From contig JAQVMB010000004.1 in the NCBI GenBank assembly GCA_028703835.1, positions 1 to 64,000 of the forward strand: a stretch of 64,000 nucleotides of DNA, in the 5' to 3' direction. Numbering within the stretch: position 1 is the first letter of the stretch; each line of letters begins with the position of its first letter. Of this stretch, positions 46,856-55,900 are shown piece by piece. Both the position numbers and the translations under genes were made by a program. The notes under the pieces were generated by a model. The model was not told where the DNA came from and ran no database searches. It saw only the letters and a program-made list of their open reading frames with translations. The DNA comes from Candidatus Peribacteraceae bacterium. GTDB taxonomy: Bacteria > Patescibacteriota > Gracilibacteria > Peribacterales > Peribacteraceae.

Positions 46856-49336
46856 TTATTCATCGGCGCTGCTGCTTTCTCCGGTGCCTTGTGAGATTCC
46901 CCTGCAAGAGTATGTGCAGGAGGCGGGTTGCAGGAAGGTGCATTGGATGCGGTCGAGGACTTGCGGGGAGGGGCAGAGGTGGGCATGCGGGCTGTACGGG
47001 AAATTGCCGCAAGCTTGTTTGCATTTGAGGATGCCATTGGCGTTATGTGCGCAGAAGGAGGCGCAGAGCGGGGGGATGCACGAGCTTGGGGGGAGGCTGG
47101 ATCGGGACGATTGTGCGGAGGAGTTGCCTTGCGCCGTCTGCCCGCAATCGCTGACGCAGTTGCAGGCGTTTTCGCCCGGCCCGCACTTCCCGTTCCCGCA
47201 GTCGGTGCAGACGAAGGTGCCCCCCGTGGGCGTGGTGCAGACGCCCCTCGTTCCCAAGGCGTAGACGTCCAGCCGGTCCAGCGAGCCGCAGCAGGAGCCG
47301 CCGCCCTCCCCCCGGTTTCCGTCGGTGATGCAGGAGGGGGCGGAGGCAGCAGAAGAGGTGGACGCGAAGTGCCCAGTCGGCGCCAGCATCAGCGCGTCAG
47401 CGACCGCAGTGCCGGGGGAGGAGTTGAGAACAAGGTGGATGATGAAAGTGGAAAATGTTCCCGTGCTGACGGGGGAAGCTTCCATGGTGCCAATTTTTTT
47501 CCACCCGACACCCTCGAACGTGACGTCTGCCGGCGCGATGCGCTGGTTGACCGGCGCAAACGTTTTCACGGTTTCGTAGTGTGAAACGGGACTGGAAACG
47601 ATGTTCATCACTTTGTAGGTCGCGGCGGTTGTGGCATCCGAGCGGACGGGATAGGTGACGTACACGTCGTAGGTTCCGGGTTTCGCATCCCCGTTCCATT
47701 CAAAGTAGCCGTCCGTTCCCTCGAGGGTGACGTACTGGCAGCGGAAGCCTTGCGGACCGAACTGCAGTTCGTAACGGGAGCCGGAGGTGACGCGGACATC
47801 GGTGCCCGGCGCGGAATAGAGAGTGACGTCGTCGGTGATGAAAGGGCCTTCCCCTCTGCTTTGGGATGGATTTTCGGTACTGATACAGTCCATGCCGCAA
47901 CGTCTTCCTCCCGGACTCCAAACATCGCTGTCCGTCTCGCAATCGTTCACGATGTCCCTGCCTTCGACAACGTGGTCCCCGCATCGGCGGGGGATGCAGA
48001 GCTGAGCGTTGTTCGCGGGAGTCTCCATGTTTCTGAGAGGGACGCAAGACAGGCCCGCCCCGCACTGAGCGGAGGGATTGCAGACCTCGCAGGCGCCGGT
48101 GGCAGAGACGGAGGGCGGCTCGGACGAAGCGGCGTGAGAGCCGGCAGGACACGTGCCCGGTGCTGCCGTGTTGATCACGGTGAGATGCCCTAACCAGGTG
48201 ATGTACAGCTTCGTTCCTACGACACCGGTGTCGAATGGTTCCGCGCCGATATCCCATTGTTCGACTCTATTACCGCTGGCGCCGTCGAAGACGTCGATGA
48301 TGCTGTTGCCGTGTATCTGATGATAGACGGGGGTCGTGTACAGTTTCGTGCCGATCACATGCATGTCTCGGCAGGAAGTGAAAGGAATCGTCTTCGTGAC
48401 GGTGTCCGTGGCGGTATCAACCATGTTGACGACGACGTTATCAGAACAGTTGGTAGCGCCCTGCTTCTCCCAGTACAGTTTCGTGCCGACGGCCGCAGCC
48501 TCATATCCGCTGGCGTTCGGGAGGACCGTCGTGACACTGTCCGTTGCTGTATTGATGACGGAGAGTGCCCCGTTCTTCCCCCAATATCCGCTGAATGCGT
48601 ACACCTTTGTTCCCACGACAATCAACGAGTCTGCATATGGAACCGTCATCCTCCGTACGACGGTGTCTGTGGCCGTATCGATGACACTCACTGAGTTCAT
48701 TTCAAGATGATCCATGCCATTCTCGGTGACGCTGACGTAGATCTTCGTGCCAGCGGCAACGAGGTCATGTGGTGCCGGTCCGACATCAATGCTTTTCGAG
48801 ATCGTATTCGTCGCGGTATTGATGACGTGGACCTGACCTCCATAGTTCGACAATGCATATACTTTTGATCCTGCGGAAGTGAGTCTATAAAAACCTTGGT
48901 TGACGGCGCCGGCGGGTACGGTGATCGTCGCGAGGACGTTGTCCGTCGCGGTGTTCAGGACCACGATCTCTGAGGATTCGCCGGCATAATGGCCGCAGAG
49001 GAGATAGGTTTTCGAATCGACGGATACAACTTCTGAGGATGGAGTGCAGTCTTTTTGTATCGTCTTCGTGACGGTGTTCGTGGCGGTATTGACGACCAAC
49101 AAGGCATTATGTCCATCCTTCAATCCGCGAATGTAGAGCTTCGTCCCGGCGGAACCGAGGATGTATTCGAATTGAATGCCGTCTTGGTTGGCAATGCTGC
49201 AGCTCGCGGGGGTGATGGTTGCGGCCGTCAGACCGCCGGTATCGGCAAATTTTCCGTTCCATTGCGTTACCGCGAAGACACTTGCGGCGAGCAGGAGCGC
49301 GAAGGCCGGCAGGCGCAACCGGGAAGGAGGCGGCAT
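46856..49336 (-). CDS. Secreted YVTN-type beta-propeller protein with C-terminal Cys-rich module
   Basis: 826 aa; repeated VINTATNTVxKxIxVxxxPxxxVxxGTKxYV; C-terminal CIPPLCASFCAHNANGILKCKQACG. Confidence 0.8.
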   Translation of the reverse strand: MPPPSRLRLPAFALLLAASVFAVTQWNGKFADTGGLTAATITPASCSIANQDGIQFEYILGSAGTKLYIRGLKDGHNALLVVNTATNTVTKTIQKDCTPSSEVVSVDSKTYLLCGHYAGESSEIVVLNTATDNVLATITVPAGAVNQGFYRLTSAGSKVYALSNYGGQVHVINTATNTISKSIDVGPAPHDLVAAGTKIYVSVTENGMDHLEMNSVSVIDTATDTVVRRMTVPYADSLIVVGTKVYAFSGYWGKNGALSVINTATDSVTTVLPNASGYEAAAVGTKLYWEKQGATNCSDNVVVNMVDTATDTVTKTIPFTSCRDMHVIGTKLYTTPVYHQIHGNSIIDVFDGASGNRVEQWDIGAEPFDTGVVGTKLYITWLGHLTVINTAAPGTCPAGSHAASSEPPSVSATGACEVCNPSAQCGAGLSCVPLRNMETPANNAQLCIPRRCGDHVVEGRDIVNDCETDSDVWSPGGRRCGMDCISTENPSQSRGEGPFITDDVTLYSAPGTDVRVTSGSRYELQFGPQGFRCQYVTLEGTDGYFEWNGDAKPGTYDVYVTYPVRSDATTAATYKVMNIVSSPVSHYETVKTFAPVNQRIAPADVTFEGVGWKKIGTMEASPVSTGTFSTFIIHLVLNSSPGTAVADALMLAPTGHFASTSSAASAPSCITDGNRGEGGGSCCGSLDRLDVYALGTRGVCTTPTGGTFVCTDCGNGKCGPGENACNCVSDCGQTAQGNSSAQSSRSSLPPSSCIPPLCASFCAHNANGILKCKQACGNFPYSPHAHLCPSPQVLDRIQCTFLQPASCTYSCRGISQGTGESSSADE

Positions 49337-49415
49337 CGTGGAAGGGAGTCTAGCAGAGGGGAAGCGGGGGCGGAGCGAGTTTTCCTCATGCGGGCGTTAT
49401 CGCTTCATTCATACG

Positions 49416-51071
49416 TCAATTCCCGCACGCGTACGTGCACGTCACGCGGGGGTAGCCCGTTTCCGCTGGCGTGCCGGGCAGGGTAGTGCACGAGTAGCTC
49501 GTCGGCTTCTTCCCGCTGCCGCACAGGGATGTGAAAGCGGAGGGTGAACCGGGGAGTCCCGCACAAACGTTCGTGCAGGTTGATGTGCCTGACTTGCAGA
49601 AAATCTTGCACGAGCCGGCAGAGGAGGGCGGGGCGTCGGGACACAGGGACGGGAGAGAGGAAGAGGAGGAAGAGGGGCGGGAGGAGGATTGGGCGGAAGA
49701 AGACAAAGAGGAGGAAGAGGCATCTCTCTCGTCATTATCGGTTGCATTGGAGCAGCCGGGATCTCCTTGAGATACGCGAACATTGGAAATAGTGCACGTG
49801 CCGGAGTTATCGGGATAGTAACCTTCTGCATGGCTTACCCAAAGCTTCGTGGCACCGGCGGGAACGGTGATGCCGTTCGCGAAATCCCGCAGGAGGATGG
49901 CGCTTTTTCCGTCGGGCGTCGGAAGGCCGGGATTGATGACCTGGCCGGCATTGTTCGTGAATTGCCCGATGGCGATCTGATGGGCGTGAGCCGTGAGTAT
50001 TGCGGGATCAATGTACGTGGAAGAGCCGCAAGCCGGAATGATGGCGGCAGATGCAAGCCCGTCCTTACAGGAAGTGACGCAATGTGAGTCCGCCCCGAAT
50101 TTGATCGTACCCGCAGTATCGAAGCGGATAAGCTGTCCCGCCATCAAGCCTGACAGGGCAAGCATGGGCCCCGTCCGTCCGGAGTCCGCGCCTCTGTCCC
50201 AGTAACTTGCGCATGCTGCCTGAGAAAGGCCGGGACAGTCTATGAAGGGTCCGGTCGACCCGAAGGAGACATTGGAAAAGGTCTGCTGAGAGAAAGGAAA
50301 ATCAATGAGGCGGTCCCCGTCGTTGTCGAGGCCGTCGGAACACTGGGGAGTGGCGGGGGGGGAGGAGGAAGAAGAGGGCAAGGAAGAGAAGGAAGAGGCG
50401 GAGTGGACGCAGCGGCAATTGATGCACTCATCCTCCATCAAGTCGCACGAATCGACCGTCAGGTACGGAGACGGATTTTCGCATTCCTCACCGTACTCCG
50501 GCTGCACGATGCCGTTGCCGCAAGCATTGGGAATGGCGGGCAGGGGAGGGCAATTGCCGAAAGGGCAGACATCGGTGTTGTAGCAACCGCAGGTGTTGTT
50601 GATGTCGCAGTGGGGATAGTAGGAAGTGGAACACGGATGACCGTAGTCGCAACCCTCGGTCTGGGAGACGATGCCGTCCCCGCATCGAACGGGAGCCATT
50701 TCCACGCAGTTGCAATCGCGGCAAATCCATGAGTCATTCCCGGACGGATCCGGTCCGCAGCCTTGGCCGGTCTCGCAAGTTTCGTCGGGTTCCAGAATGC
50801 CATTGCCGCAGACGGAAGAGCCGGGGGAGCAATTGCATTTCTCGTAGTAGATGCTGCCGCTGACTTCCGAGCAATTCCAGTTGAGCGGTCCTTTCCCGTA
50901 ACATTCACCCCCGCAGAAATCGCATCCGGTTGTGGTACATCCCAGGCATTCGTAGGCGGTACCCCAGGCTTGCAGGCTGGTGTCGCGGGGACGGAACGTG
51001 AATGCAAATCCGGCGCCCAAGAGGAGGATTCCGAGCAGGATGCCCGCGTTCTTTCGTTGAAAGAGGCGCAT
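49416..51071 (-). CDS. Secreted Cys-rich surface protein
   Basis: Signal MRLFQRKNAGILLGILLLGAGFAF; CGNGILEPDETCE-type motifs; Ser-rich linker; C-terminal Cys-rich module. Confidence 0.75.
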   Translation of the reverse strand: MRLFQRKNAGILLGILLLGAGFAFTFRPRDTSLQAWGTAYECLGCTTTGCDFCGGECYGKGPLNWNCSEVSGSIYYEKCNCSPGSSVCGNGILEPDETCETGQGCGPDPSGNDSWICRDCNCVEMAPVRCGDGIVSQTEGCDYGHPCSTSYYPHCDINNTCGCYNTDVCPFGNCPPLPAIPNACGNGIVQPEYGEECENPSPYLTVDSCDLMEDECINCRCVHSASSFSSLPSSSSSPPATPQCSDGLDNDGDRLIDFPFSQQTFSNVSFGSTGPFIDCPGLSQAACASYWDRGADSGRTGPMLALSGLMAGQLIRFDTAGTIKFGADSHCVTSCKDGLASAAIIPACGSSTYIDPAILTAHAHQIAIGQFTNNAGQVINPGLPTPDGKSAILLRDFANGITVPAGATKLWVSHAEGYYPDNSGTCTISNVRVSQGDPGCSNATDNDERDASSSSLSSSAQSSSRPSSSSSSLPSLCPDAPPSSAGSCKIFCKSGTSTCTNVCAGLPGSPSAFTSLCGSGKKPTSYSCTTLPGTPAETGYPRVTCTYACGN

Positions 51072-51179
51072 ACGTTTTCCATTGCAGTGTATCACGTGTA
51101 CTCCTGTCGTCAGTTGACAATCTTGCCAGCGCGGAAGAACAGTGTTTCGAAATGTATTTCTCAGACGGGAATTGCCGGG

Positions 51180-52253
51180 CTATCGGCATTCGCAATGAGG
51201 CGGAAGGCTCATTGTACAATATTCCCATGTGCCCGGCGGGCAGTTGCCGCCGTCTCCGGCAGATGATGCGCCGCCCCCCGCGCTTGACGTTCCCCCACCC
51301 CCACCTCCCGTACTTGAAGCACCTGCTCCCCCTCCTCCCGTACTTGAAGCACCTGCTCCCCCTCCTCCCGTACTTGAAGCACCTGCTCCCCCTCCTCCCG
51401 TACTGGATGTTCCTTCCCCTCCGCCCCCGCCTCCCGTCGGTTGCGGAACGGCCTTGCATTGGTACGAGCAGGGGGCAGAGGTGTCCGCGGAACAGTCGAA
51501 CCTGTCCAGCATTTGCCCGGAAGGACAAAGATGTTCAAAGGGATCGTGGCTGAAGTTCCCGCAGATTTTCTTGCACTTCAAAATCCCGTACGCGTCGTTC
51601 TTGCAGAAGGAGCCGCAGAGGATGGGAAGGGGGCAGGAGATATCAAGGGACCAGGAAGAAGAAGAGCCGGCTGAAGGGAGCGAGGAAAGACTCGAAGAAG
51701 CCGGGGCGGCACACCGCACGACGTCGATGTAGTACGCCGTGTGGCCGCAGTACAGGCCGCAGACGTCGCTGAAGGTGGCGGTGATCGTCGCATTCACATT
51801 GCCCTGGGATGCCGTGCGGACGATGCTCGTGATGTCATACGGTTCCGCTTGCGGCTGGATCAGCTCGCACCCGACGTCATATGATTTTGAGAGGGAGCCC
51901 CGGGGCCCCGTGACAACGAGACGATCATCGGTGGCATGCGGCGGACCGCTTCCGCCGCTCAGGTACACGCGATCGCCTTGTATCGTTGCAATGGATTTCG
52001 AGACGGTATCGCAAGTTTCCCCCTGTTGGGAGATGGGTTGGTTCTGGTTATCGCCGATCAGGAATGTCCGGAGGACTTCGACGGTTCCCCCATTCGGACA
52101 AGTATACGCTTCGCTGCCGTCGGTGGTGAGCGCGAGCAAACGGAGCGATGATGAGTCTTCGTTCCCTCCTCCGATGAGCAGCGTGAACAGCAGAACCGAT
52201 ACCGTGACGGCTCCGGCGACGAAGGTGACCCGCGTTCGGAGAGAGTACTCCAT
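51180..52253 (-). CDS. Secreted surface protein with Cys-rich module and GGGGAGASST repeats
   Basis: 357 aa; N-terminal TM/signal, CPLPILCGSFCKNDAYGILKCKKICG, Gly/Ser repeat tail. Confidence 0.75.
   Translation of the reverse strand: MEYSLRTRVTFVAGAVTVSVLLFTLLIGGGNEDSSSLRLLALTTDGSEAYTCPNGGTVEVLRTFLIGDNQNQPISQQGETCDTVSKSIATIQGDRVYLSGGSGPPHATDDRLVVTGPRGSLSKSYDVGCELIQPQAEPYDITSIVRTASQGNVNATITATFSDVCGLYCGHTAYYIDVVRCAAPASSSLSSLPSAGSSSSWSLDISCPLPILCGSFCKNDAYGILKCKKICGNFSHDPFEHLCPSGQMLDRFDCSADTSAPCSYQCKAVPQPTGGGGGGEGTSSTGGGGAGASSTGGGGAGASSTGGGGAGASSTGGGGGGTSSAGGGASSAGDGGNCPPGTWEYCTMSLPPHCECR
51304..51410. repeat. In-frame 30-bp tandem repeat (three near-identical copies plus degenerate copy)
   Basis: Unit cctcccgtacttgaagcacctgctccccct encodes GGGGAGASST on the minus strand. 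Confidence 0.9.
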
Positions 52254-52423
52254 TCCGCGGGCACTCTAGCATGCCGGGAAGCCGCGTTCCCCATCCGGTT
52301 CTTGCATCGGCGTCCGATGGTGTCCTGATGAGATTTCTCGTTTCACTTCCCGCGCAACGCCGCTTTCATCACCCACCCCACTTCGCTCCTCGCTGCGCTC
52401 GGAGCTTCGCGGGGTTTGCTCTC

Positions 52424-52801
52424 TCATTTCAGCAGGACTTTCATAGTCCAGTTCGCGAGGCCGAAGACCAGCATGAGGACGATCCACCCCCCGAGGCCGC
52501 GTTCGATACGGAAGACGACGAGCGACGGGTCCATGCGTTGCGCAACCGCATTCACGAGCCACAGGAAGACGCCGTTCGCCAGGACGAAAGCCAGGATCGT
52601 CGCCACGAGCTTGAGGGGGAGCGTCACCAGGTCCAGGAGCGGGCGGACGAGGATATTCAGCAGCGTGAGGAGGGCGCCGATGATGACGAAGGCGGGGATG
52701 CCGCCGACGATCGTCAGGTACTGCGGCAGGTATGCGGCCAATGCCCAGACGAGGACGATGTTCAAGACGGTTCGGAGCGCGATGCGGGAGGGGAGGGACA
52801 T
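52424..52801 (-). CDS. Phage-holin-family (superfamily IV type) small membrane protein
   Basis: 125 aa, four TM; ILVRPLLDLVTLPLKLVATILAFVLANGVFLWLVNAV. Confidence 0.75.
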   Translation of the reverse strand: MSLPSRIALRTVLNIVLVWALAAYLPQYLTIVGGIPAFVIIGALLTLLNILVRPLLDLVTLPLKLVATILAFVLANGVFLWLVNAVAQRMDPSLVVFRIERGLGGWIVLMLVFGLANWTMKVLLK

Positions 52802-52913
52802 TGTTGGGTTAGGGTTAGGGATAGGTTGTAGCTTGTAGGTAGTAGGTGGTAGGTGTTGCCGCGCCCTCCTGTGGTGAACGAAGTTGAACCATTCGCGGGT
52901 GCGGATACATCCA

Positions 52914-55900
52914 TCAAAGCTTCTCGAACCGGAACGTCACGGGACGTCCGTTGAGCTCCGCTTGCCGCGGCTCGCCGCCCGCCTGCTTCTCCAGAACGGC
53001 GTTCGTTTCCTTCTCGATCTGCGCGCCGCAGACTTGCAACACGTCGTCCGCTCCTTCGATGGCAAGCTTGATGCGGTCCGCGACGGACAGGCCGGCGTCC
53101 TTGCGCTCCTTCTGGATGGCGCGGATCAGGTCGCGGCCGCAGCCTTCCAGCTCGAGTTCCGGCGACACGGCGGTGTCCAGGCTCACCACGATGCCCTTGT
53201 CCGCCGCCACGTCGCGCCCCTCCTTGCCGCGGTACACCACGGTCGCTTCGTCCGCCGCGAGCCGTTCGTCCAGGATCAGAACCGTCCCGTCGGGTGCGAC
53301 GGTGAATTCCCCGCGCTTCCCCGCGGCGATCAGTTCCTGCACGCGGGCGCCCAAGCGGGGGCCGACTTTGCGCGCGTCCACCTGCGCGATCGAATCGGCG
53401 AGCGCGCCGGGATCGTCGACCATCTCCACTTCCTTCACGTTCAATTCTTCCTGCAGGAGGCGGATTTCCTCCGCGCTCAGGGATTCCACCTTCAATGCTG
53501 CGGGGACGGCGACGATCGCTTTTGCGAGCGGCTGGCGCGTCTTGATCTTTCGCTCCGCGCGGACTTTGAGTCCCAGCGAAACGATGGCGCGCAGCAGCCG
53601 CGTCTTGCGCAAGAGCGTTTCTTCTGCCTTGGTCAGTTCCCGCGTCGCAGGCCAGTCCGTGAGGTGCACCGATCCGTGCTCTTCCGCCACCAGGTTGCGG
53701 TAGACGGTTTCGGTGATGAAGGGGCAGAAGGGAGCGAGCAGTTGACTGACCGTGAGGAGGACGTCGTAGAGCGTGGAGAGCGCGTCGTTACGGTCCTGTT
53801 CGGTACCCGCTCCCTCCGTCGCGTCATGGATTCCTCCCTTCCCCGCGAAGCGCCGCCGCGAGAGGCGGACGTACCAGTTCGTGAGCGCGTCGACGGTGTC
53901 GTGGAGCTCCGCGCACGTGGCGGAGAGATCGTAGGCTTCCAGTTGCTCCGTCATGCGGTTGGCGAGGTCCTGCGTTTCCGCGCGGATCCAACGGTCGAGC
54001 GGGTGGGGGGAGTGTGCGCGCGTCGGCGACGGTTCCCAGTGCACCGCGTTCGCGTAGGTGACGAAGAAGGCGTACGTGTTCCAGAGCGGCAGGAGCACGT
54101 TGCGCAGTGCCTCCTCGACGGTCTTCTCCGAGAAGCGCAAATCCTCGCCGCGCACGGCCGGGGAACTCATGAGCGCGAAGCGCAGGGCGTCGGCGCCGTG
54201 CTTCTCCGTGACCGCCAGCGGCTCGGGATAGTTCTTCAGGCGCTTGCTCATCTTCTTGCCGTCCTCCGCCAGCACGATGCCGTTCACGACGCAGTTGAGG
54301 AATGCGGGCCGCTTGAACAGCGCGCTTGAAAGGACCGTGAGCGTGTAGAACCATCCGCGCGTCTGGTCGAGGCCTTCGGCGATGAAGTCCGCGGGGAAGC
54401 CCGGCGGGAGGTTCTTGCGCTTCTTCTCCGTGAATTCCATCTCGAAGGGATAGTGCGACTGCGCGTACGGCATGGCGCCGCTCTCGAACCAGCAGTCGAG
54501 GACGTCCGGGATGCGGGTGAAGGCGGGGCGGAGGGTGATCTCGAACGTCCCGCCGTTCTTGGAGAGTTCTGATGCCTGTTCGAAGGGCAAGCGTTCCGTC
54601 ATCATCCTTAACGCGCAGATCGTGCCTCCGTGGCCGACGAGAAGAACACGCTTGCCGGGGAATTCGCGTCGGAGGCGGCGTGCAGCCTCTTCCGTCCGTT
54701 GGAGAAAAGCGGCAAAAGTCTCGCCGTTGGGCGGATCCTGGTGCATGAACGACAGTGATGCCGACGAGGGGATGCCCAAGGAGTGTCGCACTTCATCACG
54801 CGGCTTTCCCTCCCAATCGCCTACGGCGCGTTCTCGCAATGATTCCCATTTGCCCGCGACGGGGATGCCCAGTTTTTCGGAGAGAATTTCGGCTGTCTCT
54901 ACGGCGCGAGAGAGATCGGAGGAAATGATGGCATCGAAGGATCCCTTATGCAGTGATGCGGCCAACGCACTCGCCTGTTTCCGTCCCGTTTCGTTCAACG
55001 GATTGTCCACTCCTCCTCCTTGAAGTTTCCCGTCACGGTTCCAATCCGTTTCTCCATGGCGGGCCAGCGTCACTTGCACGGCGCCGTCATCCGCGATCGC
55101 GTTCCACGTCAGCCCGTCCACCGTTTCCTTGTGCAGATCCATCGCATTGTTCGTTTGATGGTCCCAGTAGAAGGTGACGGGATCGGCGTACGTGGGGTAG
55201 GGCTGGTGCGTGAGCTTGTTCGGATCTTCCTTCGTGAAGAAGTGTTTGATGGCCAGCAGGGGATCTGCGTGCGTCACGACGACGATGTGTTGCCCGCGGT
55301 GCCTGGGGAGGATGTCCTTGAGGAAGGCGTCCGTGCGCGCGGCCACGTCGTTCCACGTCTCCATGCCCGGGAAGTGATAGATGCTCTCCACTTTATTGTT
55401 TTCGAATTTGTGGAGCCGCCGGGCCTTCACGAAGGAGAGGTTCGAGAAGTCGATGTGCTTCCCTTCGTAGTCGCCGAAATTCACTTCTCGCAGGCGCTCG
55501 TCGATGGCAAGCGGCGCCCTCGTTGCCTTCGCCGACGCCTTCGCGGTCTGCTCCGTGCGGGCGAGCGGGGAGGCGTAGATCATCGCCACGTCCTGTTCCT
55601 GGAGGAACGCGCCCGCGCGCTTCGCCTGCTTCTTGCCGCGCGCGGTCAGGTCCGTGCCCGGCGTGACGCCCTGGTAGACCGGGAGCAGGTTGCCCTCGCT
55701 CTCGCCATGGCGCAGTACCGTGACGCGCGTGAAGCGGTCGGGACATTTGCGGAACAGGTCCTCGCGGCTGCCGAGCACTTCGATTTGCCCAGTCTCTTCA
55801 CACTTCCAGATGGGCAATGGCGTCCCCCAGTAGCGGTTGCGGGAGATGGCCCAGTCGCGCGCGCCTTCCAGCCACTTGCCGAAGCGGCCGTCGCGCAGGT

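Noticed and set aside
51304-51410. 30-bp direct repeats considered as a CRISPR array
   Set aside because: Repeats are contiguous with no spacers and translate in frame to GGGGAGASST within a secreted protein.
52884-54329. Plus-strand ORF (481 aa) and other long ORFs opposite ileS (for example 55020..56345)
   Set aside because: Antisense shadows of the IleRS frame; low-complexity R/E/V-rich translations.
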